Assembly: GCF_023921225.1 (NCBI RefSeq) | Contig: NZ_CP071527.1 | Location: 2,384,501-2,448,500 of the forward strand | Source: Legionella lytica | GTDB lineage: Bacteria > Pseudomonadota > Gammaproteobacteria > Legionellales > Legionellaceae | Reading direction: 5' to 3' | DNA length: 64,000 nucleotides | Shown here: positions 1-6,944 of the stretch, piece after piece | Numbering within the stretch: the stretch's first letter is position 1 | Layout: the number at the start of each line of letters is the position of its first letter | Position numbers and translations under genes: made by a program | Notes under the pieces: generated by a model | What the model was told of the DNA's origin: nothing | What the model saw: the letters and a program-made list of their open reading frames with translations, nothing else | Databases searched by the model: none

Positions 1-1
1 A

Positions 2-88
2 CGGGGCTTAGTTCCCGCTGTACGCCATTTTATTGATTTTGTGGGTGAAGCAGTACAACAAAGCTGTACTGCATTGAAAAGTACTTAA
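2..88 (+). CDS. LysR-type transcriptional regulator, C-terminal fragment
   Basis: The open frame enters from the left edge and ends at a TAA at 86-88. The 28 visible residues include the segment GLVPAVRHFIDFVGEAV. This resembles the last helix of LysR-family effector-binding domains, where a P-x-x-x-x-F-x-D-F pattern is common just before the C-terminus. Only the tail is inside the window, so the regulated target cannot be read. The assignment rests on a short motif and could be wrong. The gene is convergent with the minus-strand gene that ends at 130. Confidence 0.45.
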   Translation, partial: RGLVPAVRHFIDFVGEAVQQSCTALKST

Positions 89-129
89 CTCGAATTACCG
101 CAGTAATTCAGTCAGTACACTCCCCCAAA

Positions 130-1821
130 TTATGGCTTTTTGCCACTTGCATACTCTTTCTGGCTGGCATTCAATGCCTCTGCCAGCCTAGCTTGATCCT
201 CCCCTATTTTACCAAATAGAGTAAAAGCATGGTTCATGTGTATTATTTTGGCTTTAGGTAAGCGCAGAGTCACATCAGCATCGGCATTAAGAGGATCCTC
301 ACTCGCCTCAAGTAATTCTCGTTTCGTCATTGTGCTAATGTATTTTGAAGTGCGTTCATGCTGAGGTAAAAACTCTTTGCCCTTAGCCATCCGCATCATT
401 TTATAATAAGTATTTACATCGCGGTAAGTAAGCCTTACATCAAGGGCATTGTCTTGATTATAAATATCCAGCTCTTCATTTCTAGGGAGAGAAGGATCAT
501 GTATTTTTGCATAATGCGGTTGCGCCGTGCTTTTAAAAATGCGCTCAAAAATAGCAGCTCCCAGCAAAGCAAGCCCTGTTGCAGCGACACCAAGCCCTAC
601 AGCCAATACCCCACCAAGAACCGTAGCATAGGCAGCCAAGGCAACGATTGGCGCCAGCAGCAAGAAAGGCCAATTCCTAGCCAAAAAATAAGCTGTCGGG
701 CGAATCACGTAAGTATAAGGAACCATGACACTATAATAAAATGCACTGCGAGCAACAGAAAAAATCCAAAAATTTCGTGAGCTGCGTTTAGCATTATCGT
801 CTTTAGCATTAATGTAGGTAAATTGAGTGCCCTTAATACCTGCATAGTTTAATGCATGATCGGTAACGGAGGTGGGACCTTGTTTATGTTTGGGAGGCAT
901 TACCTCTACTATTTCCCAATCATCTTTCCAAAAACCAAAATAAGAAACAGGATCATTTCCCTGTTTCTGTATTACAACACGAGGCTTCTGAGACAAGTTA
1001 TTCCCGTTCTCTAGATCATTAGTTGAGGGTGCCTCATGCAATCCCGCAGGATTTAAAGCATCAACGCGTGCTAGCTTATAATCCCCACTATCAATCGCGA
1101 GCAATAAGCTTAGTGAGCCCCCAAGGCTTGTTCCACACACGTGAGTGGGGTTGTGCTGTAACGCTAACCACTCGTGAAGACGCTGTCGACCTATTTTATA
1201 TAAAGAAGTCCTGACGGACTCAAAACCTCGAGCATCGGAATTTATCTGGGTTAAAAATCCTTGGCCTGCAGGATAGGTGGTTCCCATAAAAATTAAATGA
1301 GGTTGAGCATCCCGATTGATTAGAGGCTCAAGACCATAGGCAAAAACCCGATCCGAATCACGCTCTTTTCCAGTCGTTAATTCAATTGGTTTTACAGCAT
1401 ATTCCACAAGCACCCATTCATCGCCAATGTATTGAGGAATACTAATCGATTCATAGGGAGTTAAATCACTATAAGGTAACAATGCCAAACAATTACTTAA
1501 ATAAAGCTGTATTTGCTCTGATTGGTTTTTATTAAATTGTTGGCCTTCTAATTGATTAAATAACTCTAAAAAACCCTCTTGGAAGGCACGGCGCATTTCC
1601 TTTAAAAAACCTGGATTACGTTCAATAAAAACTGCATGAAAAACCGTTGGAGTTAATAACTCTCTCCAGGATTCGGTCCATCCCATCATCAATACACGCA
1701 ATACATTACGTGCGATAATAGGTGCCTGTTCTAATACAGAAAGCCCTGCTGCTGATTCAAAGCCTGCATGTCCAAAAAACTTCAAATCCAGCTCAGCTGT
1801 AAATGTATTGTCATTCAGCAT
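130..1821 (-). CDS. alpha/beta-hydrolase-like membrane protein, candidate Dot/Icm effector
   Basis: A 563-aa protein of no family I can name. Residues about 226-236 hold a nucleophile-elbow-like motif, CGTSLGGSLSL, with Ser232 as the putative nucleophile, suggesting a lipase/esterase-type fold. A long hydrophobic region at about 380-425 (Ala/Leu/Gly-rich, two probable membrane passes) lies C-terminal to it, followed by a soluble tail of about 130 residues. No signal peptide is visible. I place the start at the ATG at 1821 because GGAG lies nine bases upstream; an in-frame TTG at 1836 is possible but has no such site. Size, lack of a signal peptide and an internal hydrophobic hairpin are typical of Legionella effectors, but that role is inference. 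It could equally be a housekeeping lipid hydrolase. It lies downstream of the GST gene on the same strand, separated by a palindromic repeat. Confidence 0.6.
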   Translation of the reverse strand: MLNDNTFTAELDLKFFGHAGFESAAGLSVLEQAPIIARNVLRVLMMGWTESWRELLTPTVFHAVFIERNPGFLKEMRRAFQEGFLELFNQLEGQQFNKNQSEQIQLYLSNCLALLPYSDLTPYESISIPQYIGDEWVLVEYAVKPIELTTGKERDSDRVFAYGLEPLINRDAQPHLIFMGTTYPAGQGFLTQINSDARGFESVRTSLYKIGRQRLHEWLALQHNPTHVCGTSLGGSLSLLLAIDSGDYKLARVDALNPAGLHEAPSTNDLENGNNLSQKPRVVIQKQGNDPVSYFGFWKDDWEIVEVMPPKHKQGPTSVTDHALNYAGIKGTQFTYINAKDDNAKRSSRNFWIFSVARSAFYYSVMVPYTYVIRPTAYFLARNWPFLLLAPIVALAAYATVLGGVLAVGLGVAATGLALLGAAIFERIFKSTAQPHYAKIHDPSLPRNEELDIYNQDNALDVRLTYRDVNTYYKMMRMAKGKEFLPQHERTSKYISTMTKRELLEASEDPLNADADVTLRLPKAKIIHMNHAFTLFGKIGEDQARLAEALNASQKEYASGKKP

Positions 1822-1940
1822 GTATTGAATCTCCAAGGTGTTTAAAAATAAACATTATTGCACAAAACTATTACTCTGGTAAAGACTTAAGCTGCAGTTA
1901 TCTCTTACATTGAGGTGGCTATTGGCAAGGGAAAACCTGA

Positions 1941-2085
1941 TTGCGAGCAACTTATGGTGCTTACTTAGGAAAAAACAGAAGAATTCGCTGCGCTGCATCC
2001 AGGCGATTTTAAATGTAGCCTGGATGCAGCGCAACGAAAGCCGGGAGACAATATTCCTTAAGTAAGTGCCGTAAGTTGCTTGCAA
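1941..2085. repeat. nested inverted-repeat element (MITE-like)
   Basis: Outer arms at 1941-1971 and 2054-2085 are imperfect inverted copies of about 31 bases with only a few mismatches. Inside them, 1989-2004 and 2018-2033 form a perfect 16-bp inverted repeat separated by 13 bases. The outer arms contain the TTGCAAGCAAC core that recurs in the shorter palindromes near 38.8 and 53.7 kb. No open reading frame of note lies inside, so a non-autonomous mobile unit or a large hairpin is the simplest reading. Confidence 0.7.
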
Positions 2086-2098
2086 CCTGGCTGATATA

Positions 2099-2701
2099 CT
2101 ATTGTTCTTGTTGCAGAGCTTTGGCTATTGATGGGCGAGTTTTTAAATGCTGCATGAATTTTTCTATGTGTGGTACAGCAGATAAATCCATTTTAAAATA
2201 ATATGCCCATCTTAAAATAACAAATAAATAAGCATCCGGAAGGGTAAAATGCTTCCCCATTAAATAAGTATTTTTTCCTAAATGCTCATTTACATATTTT
2301 AATTTGGCCTGAATCATTGGCATATAAACATTCTTTTTCATTTCGTCAGTCAGGGCTGGATTAAAAAACATACCAATAGATTTATGCAGTTCGGTTGACA
2401 CGTAATTTAGCCACTCTAAAGTATGGTAGCGCTTCAAATCCCCTACAGGCGCTAAAACTTTTTGCTCTTTGGCTGTATCAGCCAGGTATTGTAAAATAAC
2501 TTGGTTTTCAGTGATTACCTGACCATTATCAAGCATAATCGCCGGAACAGCTCCTTTGGGATTAATTGCCCAATAATCTTCATCGTTTTTTGTTTTTTTT
2601 GCTTTTAAATCAACTTCTACATCCTGATAACTAAACTCTAATTCGTTTAAGATAATTCGAACAGCCAAAGAACAAGCTGATTTACAATAATAGAATTTCA
2701 T
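2099..2701 (-). CDS. glutathione S-transferase
   Basis: A 200-aa cytosolic GST of typical length. The N-terminal thioredoxin-like domain begins MKFYYCKSACSLAVRIIL, with the family's KGAVPAI cis-proline segment at about 52-58 and the ENQVILQYLAD glutathione-binding segment (E-N/S) at about 67-77. The C-terminal helical domain contains FTLPDAYLFVILRW, the usual hydrophobic staple/N-capping motif. The enzyme conjugates glutathione to electrophiles or reduces peroxides; the substrate cannot be read. I choose the ATG at 2701 because AAGGAG lies five bases upstream; a GTG two codons earlier overlaps that ribosome-binding site. The S-C-S near the N-terminus fits the bacterial beta-class GSTs. Confidence 0.93.
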   Translation of the reverse strand: MKFYYCKSACSLAVRIILNELEFSYQDVEVDLKAKKTKNDEDYWAINPKGAVPAIMLDNGQVITENQVILQYLADTAKEQKVLAPVGDLKRYHTLEWLNYVSTELHKSIGMFFNPALTDEMKKNVYMPMIQAKLKYVNEHLGKNTYLMGKHFTLPDAYLFVILRWAYYFKMDLSAVPHIEKFMQHLKTRPSIAKALQQEQ

Positions 2702-2722
2702 CCTCACTCCTTTGATTTAAAA

Positions 2723-3733
2723 TTAAGTGCAAACATCCATGGAAATCATGGAACTTAGTTCAGATTCGATTTCATTAATCAATGACATAGTAGCTGATGT
2801 TCTCTTAAAAAAGAAATCCCAAATATACTTTTCTCTTAATGAGTCTAATAAATCCAAATGACTATTTTTCCAACTTTGAATATGTGTTAGCAACTGCTGA
2901 AGGCTTAAGTCTTGCTCCGCACCAGCGATATCAGTATATAGCTCTTTAAGCTGGCTAAATTTATTCATTGTCGCCTGAGATTTAGGGGCAATTCGCGGTA
3001 TACGCTCCATACGCGCATAGAGCTTCTTAAGAATGTTCTCTTTCTTGTCTCCCAATCCAACATATACTGAAGGTGGCATTGGAAGCACATAAAAAGGCAC
3101 AGAGTCACTTGGATGGCCATATTCAAATTCTGTTTTATAAGGTAAATCAAAAAAGAAATTTTTGGAGACTGAAGCAGTAACGGGCTCTTTCCGTACAGTT
3201 TCCAGCAGTTCAATTGCGCTATGACGACAGGTATTTCCGGTGTCTAAATTAGCTACACTGACTTGTATTTTACCCGCATTCACATGCGAACGGGTTTCAG
3301 GCGAAACAATACCGAACTTAAGTGTAATCTGTTCATCAGACTCCTCATGAGGTAGATAACATCGAAAAACATTATCCTCCGTGCTTAAGTTACTTAAAAT
3401 CGCTAGATATTCTAAATATTGCTCATAGTGGATATCATAAGCTTGATAATTGATTGCTCCTTGTGAGCGCCCTCTTCTAAAAATTCCTTCATCCATTAAT
3501 TGAGCACGAAGACCACTAAAGAGAAGCTGAAACACTCGCACCAACTCGTCCCAACAATACTCATCTTTTTCCTTTGAGTAAAATACCTTCCCCACTCGGC
3601 TTAATAAGTTATTTACCTTAAACTGATTATAAACGCCAAAGAAAACAAATGAATGCACATCAGTTTTAGCAATGGCAATAAAAAATCGATCCGTCTTTTT
3701 ATTTATATCAATTGTAATAGAACCATGGGGCAT
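2723..3733 (-). CDS. hypothetical protein, Legionella-type; candidate effector
   Basis: A 336-aa protein of mixed composition that I do not recognise. It has no signal peptide and no clear membrane segment, and a charged helical C-terminal third (about 235-336) that could form a coiled coil. The N-terminus (MPHGSITIDINKKTDRF) is beta-rich. The start at 3733 is the first ATG; a TTG at 3748 is also in frame, and neither has a convincing ribosome-binding site. It ends 21 bases before the GST start on the same strand, so the two may share a transcript. An effector role is a guess from the surrounding gene content only. Confidence 0.5.
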   Translation of the reverse strand: MPHGSITIDINKKTDRFFIAIAKTDVHSFVFFGVYNQFKVNNLLSRVGKVFYSKEKDEYCWDELVRVFQLLFSGLRAQLMDEGIFRRGRSQGAINYQAYDIHYEQYLEYLAILSNLSTEDNVFRCYLPHEESDEQITLKFGIVSPETRSHVNAGKIQVSVANLDTGNTCRHSAIELLETVRKEPVTASVSKNFFFDLPYKTEFEYGHPSDSVPFYVLPMPPSVYVGLGDKKENILKKLYARMERIPRIAPKSQATMNKFSQLKELYTDIAGAEQDLSLQQLLTHIQSWKNSHLDLLDSLREKYIWDFFFKRTSATMSLINEIESELSSMISMDVCT

Positions 3734-3822
3734 AATGTTCACAGGCAAAAAATATGGTTATAAACTTTACCATAATTAAATTAAAAAACTATTAACTATA
3801 GAGAGTCTGAGCACGCAGATTT

Positions 3823-3840
3823 GTAGCCCACAAGGGCTAC
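3823..3840. repeat. short palindrome downstream of the beta-lactamase-fold gene
   Basis: Perfect 7-bp arms GTAGCCC / GGGCTAC with a four-base loop, twelve bases beyond the stop of the gene ending at 3852. There is no T-run on either side, so this is a weak terminator candidate. It shares the GTAGCCC word with the repeats near 53.8 kb. Confidence 0.45.
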
Positions 3841-3851
3841 GTTTTGCCACA

Positions 3852-5114
3852 TTATGGCGTGCATTTTAATTCGGGATGAGACTTGATAATCAATTTATAT
3901 AACTTAAGGTTGGCACTGAGAATTTTATCACCTAATTTAGAATCAGGGTTGCCTTCCCCCCCTTTGCTGTTTAATGCAACGACAGTAGTCACATTATTGC
4001 AAGGTTGCCAGAAATACATGGTTCTAAATCCTAAAGTACTGCCTTTATAAACCCAAAATTTTTGCTGAAGCTCTTTATCGTAGTAATAACCAACTCCTAA
4101 TCCAAATCCAGTTGGTTCCTCAGCAGACACGGTGGGAATCGGCAGCCCTGTTTTCATCGAAACCACGGATTCTAACTCAGCAAGTGCATGCGCTCTATGA
4201 GCAGCATCAATTAACGTTCCGTGATACAACAATTGTACCCACTGCACCACATCTTGCGTATTGGCCACAATCGCTCCAGCAGCCCCAGCCCAGGAAAGGT
4301 TATTGTCAAAGGTATCCTGAAGCTTTTGCGTTTTTTCATCAAAATAATAACCATGTACCTTCTGTGAAGAAATTGCCTTTTGAGTTGCTTGTCCCTCTGG
4401 ACCCGCAGGATAATAGCTATGATTTAATCCATTTTTTGCATTAATAATACGCAACTTCAATTGGTTTGCAAAAGCATCTCCAGTCACTTTTTCAATAACC
4501 ATTCCGGCAAGAATATAATTAGAGTTACAGTACTCATAAAGGCTTTTTCTATGTTTAGGTAAAGGTTTTTCTGGGTGAGCGTAGCTTAATAGCTCCTCAT
4601 CAGTCCAAGCCCTTGATAGGTTAGCCTCCATTTTTTTACTAAACTCATCGTCTTCTGAATAATTAGGAATACCGCTGGTCATATTCAATAATTGTCGCAA
4701 GGTCACCTCACGCCAATTAGGATATTGGGGTAGCCATTTACCTAAATGATCATCTAATGATAATTGGCCTTCAGCTTGCAATTGCAAGAGTATGAGCGCC
4801 GTGAATGACTTAGTAATGCTGCCAATATCAAATAAACTGTCTGCGCTAACGGTTTTTGAAATTGGCGGCAAACCAAAAGTCCCTGTAAATGCAGTTTTAA
4901 CCTCGTATTGATTAGTACCTTGAGATTGAGGAATTAATACCGAAGCCTGAACTGCAGTAAATTTTTCCTTTTTACTGTATTTTTTATAGTAATCCTCAAC
5001 CACCTTTTGTAACGAATCTGTAACAGGTGCTAACTTAAGCTCTGCATGCGTTAAAGACGAAAGGCTTAACGCCGTTAAACATATTCCTAATGCACATGAT
5101 TTAATCTTCAACAT
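3852..5114 (-). CDS. secreted serine beta-lactamase-fold hydrolase (class C / DD-peptidase-like)
   Basis: A 420-aa protein with a signal peptide (about residues 1-24, cleavage after THA). The penicillin-binding-protein/beta-lactamase transpeptidase-like fold is shown by S99-I-T-K102 (the SxxK nucleophile motif), the Y195-C-N197 motif inside YCNSNY (family YSNxxY), and a late KGSTLGF segment at the position of the KTG/HTG box. This family includes DD-carboxypeptidases, esterases and class C beta-lactamases; the sequence alone does not say which. It acts in the periplasm or outside the cell. The start is fixed by the signal peptide and AAGGAA upstream. It is transcribed alone, with a palindrome on each side. 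Confidence 0.88.
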   Translation of the reverse strand: MLKIKSCALGICLTALSLSSLTHAELKLAPVTDSLQKVVEDYYKKYSKKEKFTAVQASVLIPQSQGTNQYEVKTAFTGTFGLPPISKTVSADSLFDIGSITKSFTALILLQLQAEGQLSLDDHLGKWLPQYPNWREVTLRQLLNMTSGIPNYSEDDEFSKKMEANLSRAWTDEELLSYAHPEKPLPKHRKSLYEYCNSNYILAGMVIEKVTGDAFANQLKLRIINAKNGLNHSYYPAGPEGQATQKAISSQKVHGYYFDEKTQKLQDTFDNNLSWAGAAGAIVANTQDVVQWVQLLYHGTLIDAAHRAHALAELESVVSMKTGLPIPTVSAEEPTGFGLGVGYYYDKELQQKFWVYKGSTLGFRTMYFWQPCNNVTTVVALNSKGGEGNPDSKLGDKILSANLKLYKLIIKSHPELKCTP

Positions 5115-5230
5115 TCATTCGTTCCTTGAGTTAGGAGATACATGGGAGAGGATTATTTTTTCAATTATATAAAACAGCCATTAGCAAAGACATGGTATTT
5201 GAGCACTCTTCGTCAACTCAACGTTCACTG

Positions 5231-5316
5231 TCATTGCGAATGAAGTGAAGCAATCCAGAATTCTGTGCTCCACACTCATGGATTGCTTCATAACTACGTT
5301 CCTCGTGATGACGAAA
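5231..5316. repeat. inverted repeat of the GTCATTGCGA...GAAGCAATCC type
   Basis: Left arm 5231-5256 reads TCATTGCGAATGAAGTGAAG followed by CAATCC. The right arm, from 5279 to about 5316, carries GGATTGCTTCA, then a degenerate stretch ending CGTGATGACG. The arms are imperfect inverted copies around a spacer of about 22 bases. Repeats with this wording occur in many intracellular proteobacteria; here it fills the gltX/beta-lactamase gap and may fold in RNA. Confidence 0.6.
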
Positions 5317-5342
5317 TTTACATCCATATAAACACTTGCGAA

Positions 5343-6758
5343 TTAATTGGATGATGACGCACGAATCTTTAATTGTTCTAAAGCTCCTTCCAGACGACTT
5401 AGCGCTCTGTCCTTACCTAATAAAACCAGAGTCACATCAATAGAAGGTGACATACTTGAACCTGTAACCGCGACTCGTAAAGGCTGAGCTATTTTACCCA
5501 TATTAATATCAAACTGGGCACAGGTATCATTAATGCATTCTTGTAATGTGTCTTTTTGCCACTCAGTAACCGCTTTAAACCGCTCATAAAGCGCCATTAA
5601 GGGTTCTAATACAACGGTGCGTAAATGCTTTTTCACCGCATCTTCATCGTATTCAATGGAGTCAGTAAAGAAATACATGCTGATTTCAGCCATTTCAACT
5701 AAACTCTTGCAGCGCTCAGCTTGAATCGCGACCAATTCTTTTAAATCAGGTCCCTTAGATAAATCTACACCGGCTTGCTCAAAATGCCAGCTTAGAGCCT
5801 TGGCAACTTCTTGAGGATCGTCACTTTTTTGATAATGTTGGTTTAACCAATACAACTTATCATAGTTGAAACTAGAAACGCCCCTACTCACGCTTTTAAG
5901 ATCAAAACAGGAAATCATCTCATCCAAACTAAAAATTTCCTGATCGCCATGCGACCAACCAAGACGAACTAAATAGTTTAATAAAGCATGGGATAAAACG
6001 CCCAACTCTTTAAATTGCAACACACTTACGGCACCATGACGTTTAGATAAACGCTTACCATCGTCGCCTAAGATCATGGGTAAATGGGCGAACACTGGTA
6101 CAGGAGCATTTAATGCGCGGAATAAATTAATTTGTCTCGGAGTATTATTCACATGATCATCACCACGAATCACGTGAGTAATGTTCATATCCAAATCATC
6201 AATAACTACCGCAAAGTTGTATGTTGGATGTCCATCAGAACGTACTAAAATTAAATCGTCTAGTTCTTTATTATCTACATGAATCTCGCCATAAACTTCA
6301 TCGGTAAACGACACCGTACCCTCTTCTGGATTTTTAAAACGAATCACAAAAGGTTTATCGGTTAGTGGAAGATTCTTATTACGACAATGACCATCATATC
6401 GTGGCTTGTCTTTGGCTGCCAATTGCGCTTCACGTAATGCCTCTAAGCGTTCTTTACTGCATTCACAACGATAGGCTTTGCCTTCATCTAAAAACTGCTG
6501 TGCGACTTGATTATATCGCTCATAGCGATCGGTTTGATAAAAAGGTCCTTCGTCCCAATCTAATCCCAACCAAGCCATGCCATCTAAAATAGCTTGGACA
6601 GACTCTTGAGTAGAACGCTCTCTATCTGTGTCTTCAATTCTTAAAATAAATTGGCCTTTATGGCGTTTTGCATAAAGCCATGAAAATAAAGCGGTGCGTA
6701 CACCACCCACATGTAAAAATCCGGTTGGACTTGGTGCAAATCGAGTTCTAACAGTCAT
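5343..6758 (-). CDS. gltX: glutamyl-tRNA synthetase
   Basis: Class I aminoacyl-tRNA synthetase of 471 aa, the usual length, which charges tRNA-Glu in the cytosol. The HIGH-type signature is seen as PSPTGFLHVGG near residues 9-19 and the KMSKS-type signature as KRLSKRHGA near 237-245. Between them sits a Cys-rich insertion (CECSKE ... GHC, about residues 98-125) corresponding to the zinc-binding SWIM-like element found in some bacterial GluRS enzymes. The ATG at 6758 is preceded by a purine-rich AGAAGAGA. Nothing suggests the non-discriminating form rather than the discriminating one, or the reverse. Confidence 0.98.
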   Translation of the reverse strand: MTVRTRFAPSPTGFLHVGGVRTALFSWLYAKRHKGQFILRIEDTDRERSTQESVQAILDGMAWLGLDWDEGPFYQTDRYERYNQVAQQFLDEGKAYRCECSKERLEALREAQLAAKDKPRYDGHCRNKNLPLTDKPFVIRFKNPEEGTVSFTDEVYGEIHVDNKELDDLILVRSDGHPTYNFAVVIDDLDMNITHVIRGDDHVNNTPRQINLFRALNAPVPVFAHLPMILGDDGKRLSKRHGAVSVLQFKELGVLSHALLNYLVRLGWSHGDQEIFSLDEMISCFDLKSVSRGVSSFNYDKLYWLNQHYQKSDDPQEVAKALSWHFEQAGVDLSKGPDLKELVAIQAERCKSLVEMAEISMYFFTDSIEYDEDAVKKHLRTVVLEPLMALYERFKAVTEWQKDTLQECINDTCAQFDINMGKIAQPLRVAVTGSSMSPSIDVTLVLLGKDRALSRLEGALEQLKIRASSSN

Positions 6759-6944
6759 AATCTCTTCTGTTGTTATGGGGTAAAATAATTGGGCTATAGC
6801 AAATACTTTTAAAATAGCATTTTGAGTATATAATAACTGACTTTGTAGCCTGGGTGAAGCGCCTTACATAGAGACTTGAATGCTGCAAATAAGTTGTGAT
6901 ACATAGAAAACAAAAGTCAGATTATCTACCCCCAGGAGTCATCC

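Noticed and set aside
454..1214. Plus-strand frames of 60-110 codons opposite the 563-aa gene
   Set aside because: They lie inside a longer frame on the other strand, have no ribosome-binding site and their translation is not protein-like.
1855..2085. 76-codon minus-strand frame between the GST and the 563-aa gene
   Set aside because: It runs through the nested inverted-repeat element and its translation follows the repeat, not a gene.
4112..4444. 110-codon plus-strand frame opposite the beta-lactamase-fold gene
   Set aside because: Antisense shadow of a gene with clear catalytic motifs.
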